The notes under the pieces were generated by a model. That model had not been told where the DNA came from, did no database searches, and saw nothing but the letters and a program-made list of their open reading frames with translations. Of a stretch of 32,124 nucleotides of DNA, positions 16,098-25,011 are shown in pieces (the first letter of the stretch is position 1; each line of letters starts with the position of its first letter). The stretch comes from Bacteroidales bacterium Bact_19. Lineage in GTDB: Bacteria; Bacteroidota; Bacteroidia; Bacteroidales; ML635J-15. The stretch spans positions 1 through 32,124 of the forward strand of contig LUZK01000022.1 of assembly GCA_001603595.1 (NCBI GenBank), in the 5' to 3' direction. The translations under genes were made by a program, and so were the position numbers.

Positions 16098-19000
16098 TTA
16101 TTTGAATACCATTACATTTCCGGAATAAGTATAGTCTTTACCATATTTATCGCGGAGAGTAACAACATAAACATAAACTCCTTGAGGCACATAATCACCT
16201 TTATCTTGGCTATAACGACCTTTCCAGTGAGTATTCCAGTCTGTGGTTGTGAAAATTACTTCACCCCATCTGTTGTATATAGTCATTTGATAATTATCAA
16301 CATCTACTCCGACACCTATCGGATAGAATTCATCGTTGCCGGGAGATCTTAAATTAATGGCTGTTGGGAAATAGATTCTGTGATCTTCGTTTATTGTAAT
16401 ATATTTTGTAACAGAATCAACACATCCTTGCTGACTATAAACTCTTTGTGTAACGGGGAATTCACCCTGTGCCATATATATATGTACCGGATTTTGTTGT
16501 TCTGAAATACTTCCATCGCCAAAATCCCATTCCCATGCAATACCGCCAACAGAAGCATCACTGAAAGATATTTCGGGACTAAATAAACCTGTTGACCAAG
16601 GATGAGCCACAAAGTCCGCTATAGGACCTTGATGTACTCTAACCAATACTCTGGTAGTATCTTTACAACCCATTGGAGTAGTAACAACTACCATTACATT
16701 ATAATTCCCGATTTCATTGAATGTATGAACAGGTCTTTTTAAATCGGAGAAGTTATTAACTCCAGAATTGAAATCATCAAATTCCCAATAGTAGCTATAG
16801 GTTAGGTTTTCTGTGTTATTGTCAAATGTAACTGTTAATGGAGTACAACCGGTATATGGACTTCTCACAATGTTTACTTCAGGCATCGGAGAAACTGCAG
16901 CTGTAACATTAACACTTGCTGGAGGAGTAGTACATCCGTCTCTTACAGTTACAGTAAGATCAGTATTAACAACAGGACTGATATTTAAAGTATTTGAAGT
17001 TGTAACAATACCATTGCCCCAGTCATAAGTATAATTTCCATCACCTCCTGTAGCATTTGCTACGAGCGTGCTAATCTGACCAACGCAAATTGCTGATGGA
17101 GTTGTTACTACAAGATTAAGTGGTGGTAATACTTCAATCATTTGATTAGCCTGAGCAGAAGTACATCCTCTTGAATCTATTACTTCCACAATGTAATTAA
17201 CTGTAGCTTCAGGACTTACAATAAATGATTGTCCTGTTCCCAAGCCTTGCCAAGTGTAAACATAGGGTGGAACTCCGCCGGTAGCACTTGCAGATACAAC
17301 AGCTTGTTGTCCTATACAAATTGTAATGTCTTGACTTGGAATTGCAACAACTTGTTCAGGACTGCTTATAGGGAATTGTGTATATTGTCTGCAACCGTCT
17401 TGGTCAACTACTTCAACACTATAAACTCCGGCATAAAGATTATTTGCTGTTGATTGATTTGTAACATTTGGTGTCCAATTGTAAACATAAGGTTGTGTAC
17501 CTCCTGATACAAATATTTGAGCAAATCCATCATTATAGCCATAACATGTTACCCCAGTAAATATTACGTTGTCAATAGTCATAGATTGTGTTGCCTGAAC
17601 ATTGGCATTATAAGATACTGTACAGTTATTAGCATCAGTAATTGTTACAGTATATTGACCGGGAGCTAATCCTCCTACATAGGAACCTGTGTGATTACCC
17701 GGATTCCATAAATAATTGTAACCTCCGGCTCCACCAAAAATTGTATTTACATAAACAACCCCATTATCTAATCCACATGTTGAGTTTTCAGTAGCAAGTG
17801 TTGCTGTTATTGGAACAGGACTATCAACAATAAACATTTCACTTGTGAAACAACTAGCATCAGTTGCATCGTAAACAATAACAGTGTATGCCGAAGCTGA
17901 AAGACCTTGTACAATTGGTGTATTTGCCGGTATTTGAGGCCAGCTGTAGAAATAATTTCCTGAACCTCCTGAAGCATGAACTGTTATCATACCATCACTA
18001 CTACCATAACATCTTGTGTTAACAGCTGTTCCTGTAACACTTAGTGGTGATGGTTCTGAAATTGTAACTGAACTTGTAGTTGAACATCCTCCGGTATCAT
18101 AAACCGTTACTGTATATACACCAGAGCATAAGTTATTGGCAGTTTCAGCTGTTGCTCCTGAAGACCAAGTATAAGAATATGGTTGATTTCCACCGAAAGC
18201 TACAACTGTTGCAGTCCCGTTACAGAATCCATTACAAGTAACATCTTGATATGTTGCAATATTGCTTATCATAGGATCTGGTTGAACTAAAACCGCACTA
18301 CCGGTAGCTTGGCATCCATTATCATCTGTAACTGTAACGGTATAACTACCGGAAACTAAATTAACAATTTGAGCAGTAGATTGTCCATTGCTCCATGATA
18401 TTGTATTATTTGGAGTACTGCTTGTGAAAATAACCTCTGCACTTCCATTATTCCATCCGTTACAAGTAGGATGAGTTATATTGATATTTGTTATTGATGG
18501 TCCTGTAACGTCGTTCAATGATATTGTCTGGAATGTGCTACATCCATTATTATCAGTTATTGTAACAGTATAGTTTCCGGCAGGAATATTACTCAAAGTA
18601 CTTGCACTTCCTGATATAGGAGACCAATTATATGTATATGGAGCGGTACCTCCGATAGCTCCAATTGTAATAGAGCCGTCATTATTACCACAACTTGGAT
18701 TAATAATATTTTGTAGGGCAATGCTTAAAATAGGCGGACTTGCTATACTTGTTGAAGAATATGCCTGACAACCGTTGGCATCAGTTACTGTAAGGTTATA
18801 AATGCCTGAACAGAGATTATTTATAACAGGTGTAACTTCAGTATTTGACCAGAGATATGAATATGGAGTAACACCTCCAGAAGGCATTGCAGTAATTGTT
18901 CCATTGCATGCTCCATTACATAATTCATTTGTTGCTATCAAATTAACGTTTAATGCAGGAGGCTGATTAACCATTATACATGTGCTGATTGTACATCCAT

Positions 19001-22000
19001 TGTTATCAATTACAGTTACACAATGTTGACCTGCACTTAGTCCAAACGGATTTGATATCACCTGACCGTTATCCCATACGTAATCATAAGGAGGGGTTCC
19101 TCCTGTAACAGTGATACTTATACTAGCATTTGAAGAACCATTACATTGAGCATCATTTACAGTTATATCTGAAATTTGTAGTGGGGTAGGGGTATCAACA
19201 AAAACATTATTTGTTGCTGTACATCCGTTATTATCTGTTACGGTTACTGTATGTATGCCTGTACATAATAAAAATGCCGTTGATCCTGTTTGTCCGCTTG
19301 GTGACCATGAATATGAGTAGGGTGGTGTACCTCCCGAAGGAGCAGCAGTTGAACTACCGGTACAAACACCAAAACATGATGTGGGAGTAGCTGTAATTGG
19401 GATGTTTATTATGTTTGGCTGAGTAATTGTAAAGTTTCTTGATATTAAGCAGTTGTTGGCATCACTAATAATAACTGAGTAATTTCCTGCACATAAATTC
19501 GATTGATTTTGAGCAGTCGGATCTACTCCTGCTCCTGTCCAATTATACGAATAATTTGGTGTTCCGCCAAACGGTGTTAAACTGATTGTTCCGTTGCATT
19601 GTCCCGAACACGAAGCATTGTTAACACCACTAATAACATCTAATGCTGGAGGTTCTATTAAAGTTGCTCCTGCAGACGCAACGCAACCTGTATTAAGATC
19701 GGTAACAATTACTGAATAGGCTCCTGCACATAGATTAGTTGCTGTTGATGTTGTTTGAACAGGTACTGTGTTCCAAGAATACTGGAAGAAGCCTGTACCA
19801 CCTGTAACGCTTGCTGTTAATGTTCCGTTACAACTACCGTTACAAGTTGGATTGTTTGATCCGGAAATTGTAACTAAAGGTCCGTTAATATCACTTAAAT
19901 TATAAGAATTAATAAGTTGGCAGCCTTTATTATCTACAATAGTAACGGTATAAGTTCCTGCAGGTACATTCCAAATATCCTGGCTTAATGCTCCGTTGCT
20001 CCATTGATAAGTGAAAGGAGGAGAACCGCCACCAACATTCAAATCTATTGAACCGTTAGATTGTCCGCAGTTTGATTGAACAAGAGTTTCAGTTACAATA
20101 ATTGCAGGAGATTGATCCAAAAATGCTGAGGCTGCAGCTGTGCAAGAATTATTGTCTGTTACTGTTACTGAATAATTACCTGAACATAAATTAGTTGCTG
20201 TTTGTGTAGTTTGCAAATTAGACCAAATAAATGTATATGGAGCAGTTCCACCAGCAACGTTAGCTAACATATTACCATTACATGCTCCAAAGCAATTAAT
20301 AGGTGGATTTACAATATTAAGACTTATAGCAGCAGGTTGATTTATAGTAGTGGATGCTGTGGTGGTACAACCCATATTATCTGATACAGTTACTGTATAA
20401 ACTCCAGGACCTAAATTAATTGCAGTAGGATTTGTTTGAACAGGTGCTGTATTCCATAAGTATGAATATGGAGGAGTGCCACCTGCAACTGAAACCTGTG
20501 CCCAACCATTATTAAATCCATTACAAGTTACATCAGAACTGGCTGTTATTATTGCAGTTGGTCCTGAAACATTTGTAATTGTTGCAGAACCGGTTTGTGA
20601 ACATCCGTTTGCGTCTGTTACTGTAACATTGTAAGGGCTCAATGCAGCGGATAATCCTGTATTTGTTGGGCCTGCTACATTTCCGCCATGTGACCATGAA
20701 TATAAAAATGGAGCAGTACCTCCAACCGGAGATACTGTTGCAGTACCGTTTGCCATACCACAATTTTCTGGAGTAGTACTAATGTTAAGTAGTATAGCTG
20801 CAGGCTCTGTAATATTGTAGTTCAAACTTGAAGTACAGCTGTTATTGTCTGTTACAATAACAGAATGAGCTCCTGCACATAAGTTTGAATTGTTGTTAGA
20901 GTTTGGTGCAGACCCACTTGACCAGGTATATGTATATGGTGCAGTTCCACCTGATACGCTTACGGTTGCAGTTCCATCACATAATCCATTACATGTTGCA
21001 GGAGTAGAACTTAACAAGTTTACAGTAATTGCTATTGGTTGAGTTAAAGTTGTTGAGCCGGTTGCCGTACATCCAAAATTATCAGTAACAGTAACACTAA
21101 TAACACCAGCCGAAAGACTACTAACATTGCTAACAAGTCCCGGAATTGTTTGGTTAAATCCGTTTGACCAATTATAAGTATAGTTTGGAGAACCACCAAT
21201 AGTTGTGGCTGTTGCCTCGCCATCATTACCACCAAAACAAGAAACATTGGTTCCGGTTACCGATACTGAAATAAAACCTATATCATTTAATATTCCATTC
21301 GTTGTATTTGTACAACCATTATTATCAGTTACTGTGACGGTATAGTTTCCCGAAGGAATATTTACTGCTGTAGCAGTATTTTGGGGTGGAGTTGTATTCC
21401 ATAAATAATTATAGGGAGCAGTTCCACCAGATGCTGAAGCTGTAATAGAGCCATCAGATAATCCACAATGCGGATTTGACGACGCTGTTATTGATACTAA
21501 TAAAACCGGTGGTTGAGTTATTGTTATGTTATCAGATAAATTACATCCTGCAGAAGTTACAGTTACGGAATGATTCCCAGCACATAGTCCTGTAGCAGTT
21601 GGTACGGTTTGTCCATTAGACCAGTTATATGTGAATGGTCCGGCACCTACAGGTGTAACAGTAGCAGATCCATTGCAATTTCCATTGCAATTGACATGAT
21701 TGTTTATTGTTGTTGATATTGTAAATGGCACTCCGCTGTCATTTACCACTACCGTATTTTCATTTGTACATCCGTTACCATCTGTAACGGTTACTGTATA
21801 GGTTCCGGCAGCAACAGTAATTGTTCCGGTTGTCCCACCATTGCTCCAGTTGTAGGATAAAGGATTCGTATATGAACCTCCTACAGTTACCGAAGCCTGT
21901 CCATTAGCTAAACCGCAATTTGCATCAACACTCGCCATATTTAATACCATTCCGGGAGGATCGCTGATAGTGAAATTCTCAACAGTGAAACATGAAGGAT

Positions 22001-24431
22001 TTGCTCCATCAGCAACAGTTACTGTGTAGTTGCCTGCACATAACCCTCCAGTGGATTGATTATTTGGGGTAGATCCTCCTGAATAATTATATGTAAACGT
22101 TGGAGGTCCTACTGCATTTACTGTTGCTGTTCCATTACATAGTCCAGGACAAGTAGGATTTGTGGTAACAACATTTGCTATAGGCGTTGTCCCTACATTA
22201 ATTACTACTCCTGACGATGTTCCGGTACAACTGTTTGCATCTGTTACTGTTACCGAATAGTTGTTTGGGCAAAGATTTGTAATTGTTTGGTTATTACCTC
22301 CATTTGACCATGAATAGCTGTTATATGCAGGATTAACAGTTGCCTGTCCATTACATATACCACAACTTGCATTTATTGTTATGACTGTTGGTGAAGGTTG
22401 TGGATAAATAGTTATATTTTGGTTTGTGGAACTTATGCAACCACCTGCATTTACTGATAAAGTGATTGTATAGGTTCCGGGAGCAGCCCATGTTATTCCT
22501 GATGGATTTTGTAAATTAGATGTTGCAGGAGTACCTCCAGCAAAGGTCCAGGAATAAGTTTGTCCACCAATCGGCACGCCAGTATAAGTAAAATTGAAAG
22601 AATGTCCATTAAAACATTGATTACCGTTATATGTAAAACTTGCACTTGGAACAGTTACAGTGTTTAAAACTACATTCCCTGTAGCTGTACATCCTGTTGC
22701 ATCAGTAATATTAACTGTGTATGAACCACCGCTAAGTCCGGTAAAGTTGTATGACATTACCCCGTTTTGAGTTGATGCACCAAGTTGAATATTATATGGA
22801 GATACACCTCCAGTACCTGTTATTAAAACCTCTCCGTCATTACCACCTCCTCCGCAAGTTGGTTGTGTAATATTGGCGTTATACCCAACCTGAGATGGTT
22901 GTGAGATTATTACGGTTTCAACATATTCACACCTGCCACTTGCATCTGAAATAGTGAGGTTATAAGCTCCGGGTGCAAGATTGGTCAGGTTGGGAGAGTT
23001 GCTTGTAAAGCCTGAAGGTCCAGTCCAACTTATAGTATATGGAGCAGTGCCTCCATTTATTCCTGCAACATTTATAGTACCATTATTTAACCCGTAACAT
23101 GTTACATTAGTATGGCTTACTGTTGCTGTAATACCTGTAATTGTGAAATTTAAACAATTTCCTGCAGAATTGTTATTACAAATATCCTGCACACCTCCGG
23201 CTATTACACATAATTGATAGTTTCCATCATGTGATACAGCATCTCCTAACGTTAATGTCCATAAATCATCGTAAAAAGTTCCGCTATAAGTACTGCCTAC
23301 ACCTGCCTCACAGACAGCACTGTAAGCATCAATAATACTATATGTTCCGTTTGGTCCGGTTAATACAAAATCCGATGGTTGGGTTCCTGTACACCAGATT
23401 CTTTCTGAAAATTGTACAGTAATATTTGTTGATCCACATACAGGTGGATATACTATGCTTGTCATAGTTGGACCAGTATTGTCAACAACTGCTGCGCTTC
23501 CTGAAAAATTAATATTATATCCATTGGTGGATAGAGAAAAATTATTTATCAGTACTACATATGTTTCGCCTGCTGTAACATTTATCGTTGAGTTCCAATT
23601 GTCACAGGAATTTGGTCCTTCACAAGTATTGGCACCTCCACCTACACCGGTATTCCCGAGACTTCCGCAGTAATTACATCTAATAGGTGGATTTGATGAC
23701 CAATTTATTAGATTATTACAATTTGTTCCACCGGTTAATCTCCATACAGCAAAATCGTAGTCGTCACCTCCAATGGGGGCAATAGTAAAGTTTAATGTAC
23801 CACTAGTTTGAGCAGTAAAAGTGTACCACATCCCATAATCTTCTCCGGTTACCAAACAGTTCGGACAATTATTTGAACTTACTGCTGTTCCAAAAAAGTA
23901 ATTGAAATCCATTATATCATAATAGTTCCCGGTACTTGGATTTATTGTTGGGTGTGAATTGTTTGAATTACAAAGTGGTAAACCACCCAGGCAGTCAGAA
24001 GATGTGGGAATGGGCAACCTTCTGTAAGCTAATGTTCCGGCTGCAACTGAATTTGTTGAACAATAATATTGATAAATTGCAATTCTATATGTTCCAGCTG
24101 CAGGAGCTGTAAAAGTTAATTCTGAACCTAAACTGCAAAAATCATCATTATAAGCTCCGGCAATTGGATTACCCAAATTATCATAAATTTCAATTTGAGT
24201 GTCTATTCCTGTGCTTCCTCCGCCCTGACAAAACGAAAATATAAAAGTCTCGCCGGGATAAGTAGCTGTAAATGTATAATATCTATATGTATTAACAGAT
24301 ATTGTTTGCCAGTTTTGAGTAGGACTTAATGCTCCTGCATTGGTGGCTCCACTACAAACAGCAAAAGCTTTGTTGCCAAAGCTTGTTAAAATAATTAAAA
24401 CTATTACAAAAAAATAGTATAACTTTTGCAT
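16098..24431 (-). CDS. Giant SprB-repeat adhesin with PKD domains and CHU_C (T9SS type B) tail
   Basis: A 2777-residue secreted protein. Residues 1-24 are a signal peptide (ends NKAFA). About 25-340 holds two PPC/CUB-like beta-sandwich domains (TYRIAIYQYYC; GMWYTFTAQTSG; VTAGETYVVLINNF), then an Ig-like domain to about 430. About 434-2360 is a tandem array of roughly 24 SprB-type repeats of about 75-80 residues. Each has TCxGxxNG near its start, GGTxPYxYxW in the middle and YTVTVTDxNGC near its end; one PKD-like domain interrupts the array after the second unit. Two Ig-like units and two PKD domains (YYWEFDD; WEWDFGDGS) follow. The last 95 residues are a CHU_C domain (IYFPTAINLRSPGNDEFYP, MTIYNRWGEVIF, PQGVYVYVVTL), the T9SS type B signal. 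SprB-like proteins act as surface adhesins in gliding or attachment. It lies 16 bases after the small exported gene and ends at a strong terminator. Confidence 0.92.
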   Translation of the reverse strand: MQKLYYFFVIVLIILTSFGNKAFAVCSGATNAGALSPTQNWQTISVNTYRYYTFTATYPGETFIFSFCQGGGSTGIDTQIEIYDNLGNPIAGAYNDDFCSLGSELTFTAPAAGTYRIAIYQYYCSTNSVAAGTLAYRRLPIPTSSDCLGGLPLCNSNNSHPTINPSTGNYYDIMDFNYFFGTAVSSNNCPNCLVTGEDYGMWYTFTAQTSGTLNFTIAPIGGDDYDFAVWRLTGGTNCNNLINWSSNPPIRCNYCGSLGNTGVGGGANTCEGPNSCDNWNSTINVTAGETYVVLINNFSLSTNGYNINFSGSAAVVDNTGPTMTSIVYPPVCGSTNITVQFSERIWCTGTQPSDFVLTGPNGTYSIIDAYSAVCEAGVGSTYSGTFYDDLWTLTLGDAVSHDGNYQLCVIAGGVQDICNNNSAGNCLNFTITGITATVSHTNVTCYGLNNGTINVAGINGGTAPYTISWTGPSGFTSNSPNLTNLAPGAYNLTISDASGRCEYVETVIISQPSQVGYNANITQPTCGGGGNDGEVLITGTGGVSPYNIQLGASTQNGVMSYNFTGLSGGSYTVNITDATGCTATGNVVLNTVTVPSASFTYNGNQCFNGHSFNFTYTGVPIGGQTYSWTFAGGTPATSNLQNPSGITWAAPGTYTITLSVNAGGCISSTNQNITIYPQPSPTVITINASCGICNGQATVNPAYNSYSWSNGGNNQTITNLCPNNYSVTVTDANSCTGTSSGVVINVGTTPIANVVTTNPTCPGLCNGTATVNAVGPPTFTYNYSGGSTPNNQSTGGLCAGNYTVTVADGANPSCFTVENFTISDPPGMVLNMASVDANCGLANGQASVTVGGSYTNPLSYNWSNGGTTGTITVAAGTYTVTVTDGNGCTNENTVVVNDSGVPFTISTTINNHVNCNGNCNGSATVTPVGAGPFTYNWSNGQTVPTATGLCAGNHSVTVTSAGCNLSDNITITQPPVLLVSITASSNPHCGLSDGSITASASGGTAPYNYLWNTTPPQNTATAVNIPSGNYTVTVTDNNGCTNTTNGILNDIGFISVSVTGTNVSCFGGNDGEATATTIGGSPNYTYNWSNGFNQTIPGLVSNVSSLSAGVISVTVTDNFGCTATGSTTLTQPIAITVNLLSSTPATCNGLCDGTATVSVSGGTAPYTYTWSSGSAPNSNNNSNLCAGAHSVIVTDNNSCTSSLNYNITEPAAILLNISTTPENCGMANGTATVSPVGGTAPFLYSWSHGGNVAGPTNTGLSAALSPYNVTVTDANGCSQTGSATITNVSGPTAIITASSDVTCNGFNNGWAQVSVAGGTPPYSYLWNTAPVQTNPTAINLGPGVYTVTVSDNMGCTTTASTTINQPAAISLNIVNPPINCFGACNGNMLANVAGGTAPYTFIWSNLQTTQTATNLCSGNYSVTVTDNNSCTAAASAFLDQSPAIIVTETLVQSNCGQSNGSIDLNVGGGSPPFTYQWSNGALSQDIWNVPAGTYTVTIVDNKGCQLINSYNLSDINGPLVTISGSNNPTCNGSCNGTLTASVTGGTGFFQYSWNTVPVQTTSTATNLCAGAYSVIVTDLNTGCVASAGATLIEPPALDVISGVNNASCSGQCNGTISLTPFGGTPNYSYNWTGAGVDPTAQNQSNLCAGNYSVIISDANNCLISRNFTITQPNIINIPITATPTSCFGVCTGSSTAAPSGGTPPYSYSWSPSGQTGSTAFLLCTGIHTVTVTDNNGCTATNNVFVDTPTPLQISDITVNDAQCNGSSNASISITVTGGTPPYDYVWDNGQVISNPFGLSAGQHCVTVIDNNGCTISTCIMVNQPPALNVNLIATNELCNGACNGTITAMPSGGVTPYSYLWSNTEVTPVINNLCSGIYNLTVTDANGCQAYSSTSIASPPILSIALQNIINPSCGNNDGSITIGAIGGTAPYTYNWSPISGSASTLSNIPAGNYTVTITDNNGCSTFQTISLNDVTGPSITNINITHPTCNGWNNGSAEVIFTSSTPNNTISWSNGQSTAQIVNLVSGSYTVTVTDDNGCQATGSAVLVQPDPMISNIATYQDVTCNGFCNGTATVVAFGGNQPYSYTWSSGATAETANNLCSGVYTVTVYDTGGCSTTSSVTISEPSPLSVTGTAVNTRCYGSSDGMITVHASGGSGNYFYSWPQIPANTPIVQGLSASAYTVIVYDATDASCFTSEMFIVDSPVPITATLATENSTCGLDNGVVYVNTIFGGAGGYNYLWNPGNHTGSYVGGLAPGQYTVTITDANNCTVSYNANVQATQSMTIDNVIFTGVTCYGYNDGFAQIFVSGGTQPYVYNWTPNVTNQSTANNLYAGVYSVEVVDQDGCRQYTQFPISSPEQVVAIPSQDITICIGQQAVVSASATGGVPPYVYTWQGLGTGQSFIVSPEATVNYIVEVIDSRGCTSAQANQMIEVLPPLNLVVTTPSAICVGQISTLVANATGGDGNYTYDWGNGIVTTSNTLNISPVVNTDLTVTVRDGCTTPPASVNVTAAVSPMPEVNIVRSPYTGCTPLTVTFDNNTENLTYSYYWEFDDFNSGVNNFSDLKRPVHTFNEIGNYNVMVVVTTPMGCKDTTRVLVRVHQGPIADFVAHPWSTGLFSPEISFSDASVGGIAWEWDFGDGSISEQQNPVHIYMAQGEFPVTQRVYSQQGCVDSVTKYITINEDHRIYFPTAINLRSPGNDEFYPIGVGVDVDNYQMTIYNRWGEVIFTTTDWNTHWKGRYSQDKGDYVPQGVYVYVVTLRDKYGKDYTYSGNVMVFK
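17350..23150 (-). repeat. Coding tandem array of SprB-type repeats
   Basis: About 24 diverged units of roughly 225-240 bases each, read on the minus strand. Each unit carries two Cys, one in TCxG near the start and one in NGC near the end, plausibly an intra-repeat disulfide. Units fall into two kinds. Most have C(N/F/Y)GxxNG and end in a QP linker. A minority (SNCGQSNG, ENCGMANG, PHCGLSDG, PSCGNNDG, ANCGLANG) have CGxxNG and mostly end in an ND or GP linker. Unit divergence is high enough that DNA-level recombination between them should be limited. Limits are approximate. Confidence 0.85.
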
Positions 24432-24447
24432 GGTATAGGGTTTTAAA

Positions 24448-24999
24448 TTATTTATTTTTTAATTCCATCTCTTTTAATAACTTTTGATATTCTTCAGGAT
24501 TTTCTTGTATCCATTTTTCTTTCTCAATCCTGTATCTTTCATCATCTTCAACCTTATTCCCTGTTGATTTGTATTCGGGAAATCCGGGAGAATTGACTTT
24601 TACTCTTTCGCTTTCGGGTGAATTGTTCTTATTTGGTAAAGGCGATTTGTTTAGTATAACCCCGTCAACTGATACAGTACTGAAATCGAAATCCGTTCCG
24701 TGAGAATTTAAAATCTTTCTGATATATTCCGGAGTAACAAATTCATTTATGTTTAACTGATATCTGTGTTTTCCTTCTATACTTATAAAATGCCTACCCC
24801 ATGAAATATTATTGTCTGAAAGAAAATCATTTAAAATTTCTTTTGCTTGTGAATCATCTTTAATGTCTTTTACGTGAAAATAAACAGTATAACCATCTGC
24901 AATTGGTTTAATATGAGTAAATTCTAATTTTCCGGTTTGGGAAAAAATTGTTCCGCAAAACAAAATCATTAAAGCAATTGTTTCAAAACTCTTCTTCAT
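24448..24999 (-). CDS. Small exported protein of unknown function (183 aa)
   Basis: Residues 1-20 form a signal peptide (MKKSFETIALMILFC, cleavage near IFSQ). The first half (about 25-110) alternates strands and helices, with KLEFTHIKPIADGYTVYF, KDIKDDSQAKEILNDFL, ISIEGKHRYQLNIN and TPEYIRKILNSHGTDFDF, compatible with a small alpha-beta fold. The second half is a hydrophilic linker followed by a tail: GFPEYKSTGNKVEDDERY, then RIEKEKWIQENPEEYQKLL. I recall this tail pattern (Pro-x-Tyr, TGN, Asp-x-x-x-Tyr, Lys-x-x-Trp-Ile, Asn-Pro-Glu) recurring in other Bacteroidota secreted proteins of unknown role, but cannot verify it. The gene sits 12 bases after the TM/CHU_C gene and 16 before the adhesin, so it belongs to the adhesin operon and may be a periplasmic partner. 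Confidence 0.65.
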   Translation of the reverse strand: MKKSFETIALMILFCGTIFSQTGKLEFTHIKPIADGYTVYFHVKDIKDDSQAKEILNDFLSDNNISWGRHFISIEGKHRYQLNINEFVTPEYIRKILNSHGTDFDFSTVSVDGVILNKSPLPNKNNSPESERVKVNSPGFPEYKSTGNKVEDDERYRIEKEKWIQENPEEYQKLLKEMELKNK

Positions 25000-25011
25000 A
25001 GCTTTGTTGTT

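Noticed and set aside
17350-23150. CRISPR array or satellite DNA
   Set aside because: The repeats are long, diverged, in one open frame and encode SprB-type domains; there are no short identical repeats with unique spacers.
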